Source: Liolophura sinensis (lineage: Eukaryota > Mollusca > Polyplacophora > Chitonida > Chitonidae). Taken from it: a stretch of DNA of 64,000 nt. Positions 23,576-35,300 of the stretch are shown here, in pieces. The notes under the pieces are model-generated. The model worked only from the letters and a program-made list of their open reading frames with translations, had not been told where the DNA came from and did no database searches. How positions within the stretch are numbered: the first letter of the stretch is position 1; every line of letters begins with the position of its first letter. The translations under genes were made by a program, and so were the position numbers. The stretch is taken from contig NC_088299.1 of assembly GCF_032854445.1 (NCBI RefSeq), forward strand, positions 17,291,608 through 17,355,607, in the 5' to 3' direction.

Positions 23576-24894
23576 GTTACTCTGAACTGTGTGCCTGTTA
23601 TCCCACGAGTTATGCCAGATCGACTGTTGTATTTTTGCCTTCTGTGTGACATGACAAACACAAAAGCAACTGTAAACCACATCATTTAGATAGAACTTTA
23701 TTTTAATATCACGTGAGTCGTCTTAAGTGGAAACGTGTACTATTCAGCTAAACATAAATAATTTTTCATACCAGTTAAAATACCACTATGGTTTGCAGCT
23801 GCGATTGTGTTTGTGGCTAGCCCTCAACAATGTGTCACCTGCATTTACCTGAATTGCTCACGCATGTCTTACATATGACTTTTATAACACATGCATATTT
23901 TGTAAGATCCACCTTTAGTACAGCTGTAAGCTATTTTACAGGTGGAGAAAACGTAAAAACATTACATACAGTCCAGACCAAAGAGTGGGAAAGTTTAGTT
24001 GTAAATGTGGTCTTCAATATTTTTTTCTTTCGATTTTTCTTTAGGGAGAAAAAGATACTTGAAAAGAATTTTTGTTCGGTGTTCTTTAGTAGCCTTCATT
24101 TTGCTGGATAACTCACATTATATATTTCCGTATCGTATCACTGAGTAACCATGTAAGGAATTTATCCTTCATCATTTCTGGGCTGAAGACGACCGATGTA
24201 CATCTGTAGAGATGAATGGCTTCAGCGATGTGACCATTCTTTTCAAAACCGAACCAAGGGGGATAACCTCCTCAGCAGATACATTTGACGTAATCAGCAG
24301 GATTCTAGAATATACATGCTCCCCACCATTCGAGATCACACATTTCTATTTTAGAATGGTCACCCGCGCGACCGTTGTTGCCCAGTGAAAAGCACAGTAT
24401 TTTGTCTGATGCGGGATAATGTTATAAATGACGATGTAACGTGTGTTCAGTAAATATATTTACACTAGAACTTGTCTTTTTCGGCTAACAGATGTATTCA
24501 TCCTGGATTTGGATCATATTTACATTGATAATATATTCATAAATATTATCATAATTCACATTACATTCATGTCTTTTGATATAAACAACAAATTTATGTT
24601 CAAATAAATTTATCAGACATGCCCCACATCTTTACTCAGAACATTATTATGCAAAGACCATTTCCACGCTCTTCCCTCTCATTTTGGCATCATTTTTATG
24701 CTTTCTGTTCCTATAGAAGTTATTTGTGATTATACATTACTTTTGATGACAGCACAAGAATTTGCGTAATTCCAAACCAGTTGAGTATGGAATTCTTCTC
24801 AAACCATGGTCTTATGGTGGTGTACAGTGCTACTTTTAAGCACAGATGTATGCATGAACAGTCAGAATAAAATCCTGAGGTACACAAATCTAAA
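23576..24894. other. Spacer without recognised gene
   Basis: AT-rich DNA. The frame at 23830-24111 (93 codons) has no recognisable family or motif. Nothing else is seen. Confidence 0.45.
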
Positions 24895-25029
24895 TTGACA
24901 AGGGGCCAGATATTACTGGCAATGATTGCAACCATTTGCCAACTATCGCACTGTCATCACTGCTCTGGTTTTACCCTCAGTATTTTCGTCTTTTACATTT
25001 TCCCAATACACGCAGCGCAAAGCTTATGT

Positions 25030-25254
25030 AAACTTTGTAGGTGGAGTAAACCACTGACCTCTGGCAAGTATGAGACAAACTTTCCAAAGAGGCCTTACAT
25101 GTACATGCGCTGTTCACTCTTTATTACTACAAGGCCCTGGGAAAAGTGGGCGAATAGGACAAAACCACTAGTTTTTGGCAAGTGCGAGACAAACTTTCCA
25201 AAGAGGCCTTACATGTGCTATTCACTCCTTATTACCACCAAGGCCCCAGGAAAA
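25030..25254. repeat. Diverged leader copies of the 91-bp satellite
   Basis: Two units of about 110 bp resemble the satellite that follows but also contain 'gagacaaactttccaaagag' and 'gccttacatgt', which match the dispersed element at 11325. They link the satellite to that element family. Confidence 0.75.
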
Positions 25255-28165
25255 GCGAATAAATAGAAGGAAACCACCAGCATTTGGCAAGTGCAAGTTC
25301 TGGATGTGCTGTTCACCCCTTATTATCACCAAGGTTTCAGGAAAAGCGAGTAAACAGAAGGAAACCACCACCATTTGGCAAGTGCAAGTCCTGGATGCGC
25401 TGTTCACCCCTTATTATCACCAAGGCCCCAGGAAAAGCGAGTAAATAGAAGGAAACCACCAGCATTTGGCAAGTGCAAGTCCTGGATGTGCTGTTCACCA
25501 CTTATTATCACCAAGGCCCCAGGAAAAGCGAATAAATAGAAGGAAACCACCAGCATTTGGCAAGTGCAAGTCCTGGATGTGCTGTTCACCCCTTATTATC
25601 ACCAAGGCCCCAGGAAAAGCGAGTAAATAGAAGGAAACCACCAGCATTTGGCAAGTGCAAGTCCTGGATGTGCTGTTCACCCCTTATTATCACCAAGGTC
25701 TCAGGAAAAGCGAGTAAATAGAAGGAAACCACCAGCATTTGGCAAGTGCAAGTCCTGGATGCGCTGTTCACCCCTTATTATCACCAAGGCCCCAGGAAAA
25801 GCGAGTAAATAGAAGGAAACCACCAGCATTTGGCAAGTGCAAGTCCTGGATGTGCTGTTCACCCCTTATTATCACCAAGGTCTCAGGAAAAGCGAGTAAA
25901 TAGAAGGAAACCACCAGCATTTGGCAAGTGCAAGTCCTGGATGTGCTGTTCACCCCTTATTATCACCAAGGCCCCAGGAAAAGCGAATAAATAGAAGGAA
26001 ACCACCAGCATTTGGCAAGTGCAAGTCCTGGATGTGCTGTTCACCCTTTATTATCACCAAGGCCCCGGGAAAAGCGAGTAAATAGAAGGAAACCACCACC
26101 ATTTGGCAAGTGCAAGTCCTGGATGTGCTGTTCACCACTTATTACCAACAAGGCCCCAGGAAAAGCGAGTAAATAGAAGGAAACCACCAGCATTTGGCAA
26201 GTGCAAGTCCTGGATGTGCTGTTCACCCCCTTATTATCACCAAGGCCCCAGGAAAAGCGAGTAAATAGAAGGAAACCACCACCATTTGGCAAGTGCAAGT
26301 CCTGGATGTGCTATTCACTCCTTATTACCACCAAGGCCCCAGGAAAAGCCACTAAATAGAAGGAAACCACCAGCATTTGGCAAGTGCAAGTCCTGGATGT
26401 GCTGTTCACCCCTTATTATCACCAAGGCCCCAGGAAAAGCGAGTAAATAGAAGGAAACCACCAGCATTTGGCAAGTGCAAGTCCTGGATGTGCTGTTCAC
26501 CCCTTATTATCACCAAGGCCCCAGGAAAAGCGAATAAATAGAAGGAAACCACCAGCATTTGGCAAGTGCAAGTCCTGGATGTGCTGTTCACCACTTATTA
26601 TCACCAAGGCCCCAGGAAAAGCGAATAAATAGAAGGAAACCACCAGCATTTGGCAAGTGCAAGTCCTGGATGTGCTGTTCACCCCTTATTATCACCAAGG
26701 CCCCAGGAAAAGCGAGTAAATAGAAGGAAACCACCAGCATTTGGCAAGTGCAAGTCCTGGATGTGCTGTTCACCCCTTATTATCACCAAGGTCTCAGGAA
26801 AAGCGAGTAAATAGAAGGAAACCACCAGCATTTGGCAAGTGCAAGTCCTGGATGCGCTGTTCACCCCTTATTATCACCAAGGCCCCAGGAAAAGCGAGTA
26901 AATAGAAGGAAACCACCAGCATTTGGCAAGTGCAAGTCCTGGATGTGCTGTTCACCCCTTATTATCACCAAGGTCTCAGGAAAAGCGAGTAAATAGAAGG
27001 AAACCACCAGCATTTGGCAAGTGCAAGTCCTGGATGTGCTGTTCACCCCTTATTATCACCAAGGCCCCAGGAAAAGCGAGTAAATAGAAGGAAACCACCA
27101 GCATTTGGCAAGTGCAAGTCCTGGATGTGCTGTTCACCCTTTATTATCACCAAGGCCCCGGGAAAAGCGAGTAAATAGAAGGAAACCACCACCATTTGGC
27201 AAGTGCAAGTCCTGGATGTGCTGTTCACCACTTATTACCAACAAGGCCCCAGGAAAAGCGAGTAAATAGAAGGAAACCACCAGCATTTGGCAAGTGCAAG
27301 TCCTGGATGTGCTGTTCACCCCTTATTATCACCAAGGCCCCAGGAAAAGCGAGTAAATAGAAGGGAAACCACCACCATTTGGCAAGTGCAAGTCCTGGAT
27401 GTGCTATTCACTCCTTATTACCAACCAAGGCCCCAGGAAAAGCCACTAAATAGAAGGAAACCACCAGCATTTGGCAAGTGCAAGTCCTGGATGTGCTGTT
27501 CACCCTTATTATCACCAAGGCCCCAGGAAAAGCGAGTAAATAGAAGGAAACCACCAGCATTTGGCAAGTGCAAGTCCTGGATGTGCTGTTCACCCCCTTA
27601 TTATCACCAAGGCCCAGGAAAAGCGAGTAAATAGAAGGAAACCACCAGCATTTGCAAGTGCAAGTCCTGGATGTGCTGTTCACCCCTTATTATCACCAAG
27701 GTCTCAGGAAAAGCGAGTAAAATAGAAGGAAACCACCAGCATTTGGCAAGTGCAAGTCCTGGATGCGCTGTTCACCCCTTATTATCACCAAGGCCCCAGG
27801 AAAAGCGAGTAAATAGAAGGAAACCACCAGCATTTGGCAAGTGCAAGTCCTGGATGTGCTGTTCACCCCTTATTATCACCAAGGTCTCAGGAAAAGCGAG
27901 TAAATAGAAGGAAACCACCAGCATTTGGCAAGTGCAAGTCCTGGATGTGCTGTTCACCCCTTATTATCACCAAGGCCCCAGGAAAAGCGAGTAAATAGAA
28001 GGAAACCACCAGCATTTGGCAAGTGCAAGTCCTGGATGTGCTATTCACTCCTTATTACCACCAAGGCCCCAGGAAAAGCGAGTAAATAGAAGGAAACCAC
28101 CAGCATTTGGCAAGTGCAAGTCCTGGATGCGCTGTTCACCCCTTATTATCATCAAGGTCTCAGGA
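25255..28165. repeat. 91-bp satellite array (about 32 copies)
   Basis: The unit is 91 bp: 'cttattatcaccaaggcccc', 'aggaaaagcgagtaaataga', 'aggaaaccaccagcatttgg', 'caagtgcaagtcctggatgt' and 'gctgttcacc'. Copies are more than 90 percent alike. Diagnostic variants recur 1093 bp apart: 'ccacttatta' before 'tcacc' at 25498 and 26591, 'ggccccggga' at 26061 and 27154, and 'accaaca' at 26144 and 27237. That spacing is twelve units, one of them 92 bp, so a block of twelve was itself duplicated. The many 61-codon minus-strand frames are repeat by-products. Confidence 0.97.
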
Positions 28166-28516
28166 AAAATTGGAGTTTGACAGAAAACCACGCAACTGAC
28201 CCATCTAATTTACTTAAAGCCACAGCTAAACAAGGCATGCATCTTCGTATGACAGCTAAACAAGGCAAGCATCTTCATGTGACAGCTACACCAGACGTGC
28301 ATGTGACCTCATAATGATATATGACAACGGTTATCATACAAATGAGACTATGTCCACGTGTCCATCCTGAAATATTCCAAGAGAGCTGAATGGTAACTGT
28401 GTTTAAAAATATCTAAGATACAAAATATTCATGTAATGTCCTTAATACTGATGCAGAACGAGGAATCCGTGTATTTGTTGAGGTCATTTATTTACATGCA
28501 TTATTTTGCAACTGGT
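28166..28516. other. Spacer without recognised gene
   Basis: Short imperfect repeats of 'acagctaaacaaggcatgca' lie at 28220-28300. No gene is seen. Confidence 0.45.
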
Positions 28517-28682
28517 ATCTAGAGACTGTTTACAAACATGCATTTTTGTAACTCACTTCTAGAGATTGTTTACAAACATGCATTTTTGTAACTCATTTCT
28601 AGAGATGTTTACAAACATGCATTTTTGTAACTCATTTCTACAGACTGTTTACAAACATGCATTTTTATAACTCTTTCTGGAG
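28517..28682. repeat. 42-bp tandem repeat, 4 copies
   Basis: The unit is 'agagattgtttacaaacatg' followed by 'catttttgtaactcatttct'. Lengths vary by 1-2 bp between copies. Confidence 0.9.
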
Positions 28683-29949
28683 GTTATTCATATATTCGTA
28701 TTTGTAACTCAATCCACTGATAAAGTGTAGAAAATTTTAAAGCCATGTGTAAAAGTCTAATGTCATATGCTTTCACAGCAATAAAAAATGTACAATAAAG
28801 AAACCATTCTGCAGAAGCACCAAAAAGCCATTTCTCATTGCCTCAGCCTGACACACAGCGCTGTTACATGTATAGCCCACTATGTATGATCCCAGAATGG
28901 ACAGACATGTGATCTTGTAGCCTCATCTCATCAGTCCAGAAAATAGGACACTATGTTTGGCCTGTCTGGAAGGCACACAAACAACCATTGTGTCTCCACT
29001 GATTTACAGATCTTCCCTAACTTAGTGACTTCCAGGGATACAGAATCAACGCTGACTGGCTAGTTACACGACCAGAAAATTCCAAATTCAAGACTGACTG
29101 TCGTAAAATTGTTCTCAAACAGAAAGAATAAGTGATAGTATTTATCTGAAATTGTTCTATCCTTGTTTTCTGATTAAGCACAGCCATAATTTGATGCAAA
29201 AAAAAGGTTTATTCAGAAAAACAATAATATCAGCGGTGACAGCAATATGGAAGGCTTGGCTACGCTATTCGTTGCATTCAGTGTCATATTTTGTTCACAT
29301 CAGCTTAACCATATCAGTATAACACCATCACAATGACACATGGTTTACAACACTCTTATACATTCAGTTGTTGTATTATTACGACTCTAGGGCTATTCTC
29401 TGTCCAGTCAACCAATCAGCTTCAATTCTGTGTCATCTTTGCCTTTGTACAGGCCAATCATGCCAGTGAAAAACTCTATCACTATAAACTAACAATGCAA
29501 AATATTGTTTCAACAGCTTATCACAATATGGAAAAAAAAAACAATAACAGTCTCATAATTCTAAAGTTCTTTCTAAATGCTTAGCATCTGTAAGAATTCT
29601 AAAACAATTAGTTATCTCAACATTAAAAAACATGGAAGATAATAACACTCGCAAAATGCTCAACTCAAACTCTACCCTTTAAACTTAAAGGTTTAATACT
29701 TAAAACAACATAAGATAGGGTGTAAAGTGTATACTAGTGAATTGACAAAATATGCAAAACCGGTTCTAATCTTCAGCCAGATGTACATGTAGATTGGTTG
29801 TATGCAATACGTATGTGCATTTTAATGACCGAACAGAACTTTGCATACAGAACCAACAATGTCTAACAGGCTACTGCCATCAATTACACACCATTAGTAC
29901 TACCATTCTACTAACCTTATCTTAGCACTATGCAGTGCATGATAATCTA
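28683..29949. other. Spacer without recognised gene
   Basis: AT-rich DNA with no frame above about 83 codons and no motif that I can name. Confidence 0.45.
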
Positions 29950-30785
29950 CCGCTAATAAACCTCTGACAGATTACTGGCTTACCACAGACAAACCTCTGG
30001 CAGATTACTGGCTTACCACAGACAAGCCTCTGGCAGATTACTGGCTTGCCACAGACAAACCTCTGGCAGATTACTGGCTTGCCAGACACACCTCTGGCAG
30101 ATTACTGGATAACCACAGACAAACCTCTGACAGATTACTGGCTTACTACAGACAAGCCTCTGGCAGATGATTGGCTTACTACAGACAAGCCTCTGGCAGA
30201 TTACTGGCTTACCACAGGCACACCTCTGACAGATTACTGGCTTACCACAGACAAGCCTCTGGCAGATGACTGGCTTACTACAGACAAGCCTCTGGCAGAT
30301 GACTGGCTTACTACAGACAAGCCTCTGGCAGATTACTGGCTTACCACAGGCACACCTCTGACAGATTACTGGCTTACCACAGGCACACCTCTGACAGATT
30401 ACTGGCTTACCACAGACAAGCCTCTGGCAGATTACTGGCTTACCACAGACACACCTCTGGCAGATGACTGGCTTGCCACAGACAAACCTCTGGCAGATTA
30501 CTGGCTTACCACAGACACACCTCTGGCAGATGACTGGCTTGCCACAGACAAACCTCTGGCAGATTACTGGCTTGCCACAGACAAACCTCTGGCAGATTAC
30601 TGGCTTACCAGACACACCTCTGGCAGATTACTGGATAACCACAGACAAATCTCTGGCAGATTACTGGCTTATCTCAGACAAACCCCTGACAGATTACTGG
30701 CTCACCACAGATACATCTTTGGCAGATTACTGGCTTGCCCCAGACACAACTCTGACAGATTACTGGTTTACTACAGACAAACGCC
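29950..30785. repeat. 33-bp minisatellite (about 25 copies)
   Basis: The unit is 33 bp: 'acctctggcagattactggc' followed by 'ttaccacagacaa'. Because 33 is a multiple of three, long frames stay open: 264 codons on the plus strand (repeating KPLADYWLTTD), 140 codons in another plus frame, and 200 codons on the minus strand. Openness in several frames at once is what an 11-codon repeat with few stops gives, so I annotate a repeat and not a gene. It lies about 540 bp beyond the stop codon of the OSGIN gene and could fall in its 3' flank. Confidence 0.93.
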
Positions 30786-31322
30786 TTTTCTCAAACCTGT
30801 TGTTTGCTACTGCGCTAACGGTACGCCTGGACATATTTGACTCTGGTCTGTCCTGTGTTTTGGTAAGGTACAAGCATTTCTCTTGAGCTCATTTTTAAAA
30901 ATGTGTGTTAAACATTTCTATATAAACTGAAATCATTTAAAGCTTATTTAATTGTAACTACATGTATACGATACAGGTGTATAAAAAGGTAGCTGTAAAA
31001 GTCCATACATCACCACAAATGGAAAAATAGTACCTCGTTTTCTTTCTTTGTTTTGTAAATACTTTACGCAAATATATAGAAACATGGTGGAATTCTTTTA
31101 CATACTGGCAGTTACAGGTGACTGTCCAGTATATGTACAAGTACACATAATAGTAAATATACAAATGAGCAAAGCAAACATTTTCAACACCACTCAAGAC
31201 GCTGCATATCTTCTGTGAAATGAAGTTTGGCCCGTATCCACCCTGATGAATTCATCCTCCTAGCCTCTGCATCACAGTTACAATATTGAGCTTAACACAT
31301 CTCCGTGGAGTGTACATGGCAG
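30786..31322. other. 3' flank / possible 3' UTR of OSGIN
   Basis: No separate gene is seen. On the minus strand an ATTAAA hexamer at about 30947-30952 is a plausible poly(A) signal about 370 bp after the OSGIN stop codon. Confidence 0.4.
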
Positions 31323-32334
31323 TTAAAACTTGTCTGCCACTCTCCTGCGCCACAAGTAATTTGTCACCCCCAGGGACCCACCACGAATAAACCGTACAAA
31401 GTTGTCACCAATAAGAGGGCCAATGGCAAAGAGTCCCGGTTCCTGCAGACACTGATATGAATAGGGGTCAATTTCTATCGGGTTGTGGCGACAGTCTATT
31501 GCACATTTGCGAACAATGCCGAGGTTTCGGCCTTCGACCGGCATAAAAGAAAGGTCTGGACGGCTGCCAATGAGAATAACGACTGCTGAGCAGTGGATGA
31601 CATGCTCCCTGCCGTCGCCCTCCACGATGACCTTTTGGTCCTCTTTGAACTCCACGACCTTGTGCCTGGCATGTTGTCTGTAGAGGTCATAGGACTGGTC
31701 ATGACCTTTCATCATGCTGTGGATCTTATGGTACTCAGGGTACATCATGGGCGGCAGCTTCTTGAAAACCAGGTTTGTGTCAGTCGCGCTCCGGCGGAAC
31801 ACATGCTCCACTGGTATGTTGTTACGCCGTGCCATGATGACAGCATCTGCAGCAGTCAGTCCAGCTCCGATAACGACAACTGGGTCAGAGTTGCTGCCCA
31901 GTTTTTTCTCCTTGATGGCTTGTTCAAACCCACTCAGCGTATGGTACACGAACGGCAGATGTTCCCCGGGACTTCCCAGCCTGTTTGGAATGTCAAATGT
32001 CCCTGTTGCCAAGACAACATAGGAGGCATGATAGCAGAACTCCTCTCGCACAGGTTCTGCCTTGTCATCGTTGTACAGGCTCCTGTAACCACGAACCTCC
32101 CAGTGGTAGCTGTGGTTCTGCTTCACATTGGAGCAGCACGGCTCCACCTCGCCACTCTCCTCATCAACATTGTTACGTAGCTGGTACACTTTCCTGACGG
32201 ACGTAACAGTTGAGTAGTTTGAAAAGTTCCCAGACAACCCTTTATCTGCCACAAAGTCACAATAATAGTTCCTAACATCAGCGATGGATGCTCGTTCGTT
32301 TCTCATGCTGCTGGACCCACTGGCACTCTTATTC
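31323..32334 (-). CDS. OSGIN: OSGIN exon 5 (terminal coding exon)
   Basis: Encodes residues 196-532. The acceptor 'cctttataacag' lies directly before 32334, and the split codon AG|G (Arg) joins exon 4. It holds the second dinucleotide-binding motif (GAGLTA) and the conserved C-terminal GPLIGDNFVRF block. The stop TAA is at 31325-31323. Confidence 0.95.
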
Positions 32335-35300
32335 CTGTTATAAAGGTGAACAAAAAACTGGTTGATTTGTGTTTATTTTATGTATTTACTTATTTGTCTC
32401 TTATTTAAAAGTCCATACTAACTATCTCCTACAATGGCCATCCCTTTCATGAGTGGAGGAAACTTGGGAGCCTAGTGTAAACCACCAGCCCTTGGCAAGT
32501 TACTGACAGACCTTATTAATTGTGAAGCACATGCAGCCTGGGAGGCCACATAGGCGGTAAACGAGTAATCTCCAATGAAAACCACAAGTACCTTCACCTG
32601 TTTTTATCCATTGTCGTCAAATGCCATACTAAAGAACATTTTAGTTTAATAACAAATAAACAATAACAAATTAATAATAAATTAATAATAAATAAACAAT
32701 GCTGGCGACTTTTACAGATGGACAAAACTGGACAGAGAATACCACTTAGCTACCAGATATAGGGTGCACCATATATAGGGTACAGCATATATAGGGTAAA
32801 CTACGAACAGGGTACACCTGGTACAGGGTACAAACACCTACCAAACTAATCAATTCATTACTTACATTCTCACAGTCCATACAGATATTTTCTTTCAGCC
32901 TAGTTTTTTTTTTTACTGAGGTACATCATTTTGTTATTCCAAAGACTTACACGTAAGTTTTCTCAGAGAAAAAAAAATACACACACACTAAAGTTCAGAG
33001 CAAAAGTTTCTCTGGTTCCAGCTCACCTTTTTCTGCAGGCCAACCACTCCTTGAAAGGCATGGATGGGAGTTCCATCCAGTTACTGAGGCTAAGAGTGTG
33101 CATATCACCATCCATTTGCTGAAATAGAGAATGCACAATTGTCAGTGAACATACAAGTGATCTCCCCTGAAAACAGCCTGCCTTTCTGTTACTGTGCCAG
33201 CTAAGTGTGAGTTTGCTCATACCACCATCCATTTAATGCAATGTATTTCAATATAATTCATGTAAGATAAAATGTGACAACGTTCATGACAAAAGGAACA
33301 ATGATTTTGAGGTCCTAGGACGTCAATGCCCCCTACCTGCCAGGCACCTCCAGGTGGCGACTTTCCCAGAACCACGTGGGGTGTGAAATGGATGTCTTCC
33401 TTCTGCCAGGTGAGACAGGAGGGCATTTCTGCACCAAGGTCAGCATCAGGGTGGGTTAAGGCATCAAACAGTAAGGCCACTGGATTGGAGGAGCGCCCCT
33501 CCAGACCTTCACTAAGCTCACTCAGGTCCTGTGGACAAATGTACATCAGTTAAATACATCACCAAAAACTATAAACTATAAACAATATAACTATAAACTT
33601 GCAAAATCTTATTTATTTATTTATTTATCTGATTGGTGTTTTATGCCGTACTCAAGAATATTTCACATATACGATGGCATCCAGCATAATGGTGGTAGAA
33701 AACCGGGCAGAGCCTAGGAGAAACCCATGACCATCCGCAGGTTGCTGACAGACCTTTCCACATGCAACATGTTATTATGTTTCCACATAAAGAAAGAAAT
33801 AACAGCACTCTTGGTTTAATAACCACAGTGTACAATTATTCCTAAAATGTCTTTTATGCCTGAGGAACATGTACAATGTACAACATACACACATACATGT
33901 ATCCTGATGTACTGTATTAAGTGTTTAAGACATCAGGAGTTGTTCCCTTCCTAATTATACACATTCACTCCATTCACATTATGTACAAAGAGATGACAAA
34001 GAATTTGGGTTACTGATGAAGAACTGTACATGTAATCATGATTTTATGCTAAGTCAGCAACATTTCAACTACATGTCATCATGATTTTATGCTAAGTCAG
34101 CAACATTTCAACTGCATGTCATCATGATTTTATGCTGTCAGCAACATTTCAACTACATGTCATCATGATTTTATGCTAAGTCAGCAACATTTCAACTACA
34201 TGTCATCATGATTTTATGCTAAGTCAGCAACATTTCAACTACATGTAATCATGATTTTATGCTAAGTCAGCAACATTTCAGCTACATGTCATCATGATTT
34301 TATGCTAAGTCAGCAACATTTCAACTACATGTCATCATGATTTTATGCTAAGTCAGCAACATTTCAACTACATGTAATCATGATTTTATGCTAAGTCAGC
34401 AACATTTCAACTACATGTCATCATGATTTTATGCTAAGTCAGCAACATTTCAACTACATGTAATCATGATTTTATGCTAAGTCAGCAACATTTCAACTAC
34501 ATGTAATCATGATTTTATGCTAAGTCAGCAACACTTCAGCTACATGACATCATGATTTTATGCTATGTTGGCCACATTTCAGCTACATGTCATCATGATT
34601 TTATGCTAAGTCAGCAACATTTCAGCTACATGTCATCATGATTTTATGCTAAGTCAGCAACATTTCAGCTACATGTCATCATGATTTTATGCTAAGTCAG
34701 CAACATTTCAACTACATGTAATCATGATTTTATGCTAAGTCAGCAACATTTCAACTACATGTCATCATGATTTTATGCTAAGTCAGCAACATTTCAACTA
34801 CATGTCATCATGATTTTATGCTAAGTCAGCAACATTTCAACTGCATGTAATCATGATTTTATGCTAAGTCAGCAACATTTCAACTACATGTCATCATGAT
34901 TTTATGCTAAGTCAGCAACATTTCAACTACATGTAATCATGATTTTATGCTGTCAGCAACATTTCAGCTACATGTCATCATGATTTTATGCTAAGTCAGC
35001 AACATTTCAACTACATGTCATCATGATTTTATGCTAAGTCAGCAACATTTCAGCTACATGTAATCATGATTTTATGCTAAGTCAGCAACATTTCAACTAC
35101 ATGTAATCATGATTTTATGCTAAGTCAGCAACATTTCAACTACATGTAATCATGATTTTATGCTATGTTGGCCACATTTCAACTACCTGTCATCATGATT
35201 TTATGCTAAGTCAGCAACATTTCAACTACATGTCATCATGATTTTATGCTATGTTGGCCACATTTCAGCTACATGTAATCATGATTTTATGCTATGATGG

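Noticed and set aside
25222-27957. Many 61-codon minus-strand frames with the same sequence
   Set aside because: One frame repeated per 91-bp satellite unit, ended by a stop in every second unit. These are repeat by-products.
30046-30840. 264-codon plus-strand frame and 200-codon minus-strand frame
   Set aside because: Both lie in the 33-bp repeat and are open in several frames at once because the unit is a multiple of three. No start context, signal or domain supports a gene.
31593-32180. 195-codon plus-strand frame
   Set aside because: It is antisense to OSGIN exon 5, whose frame has clear family motifs.
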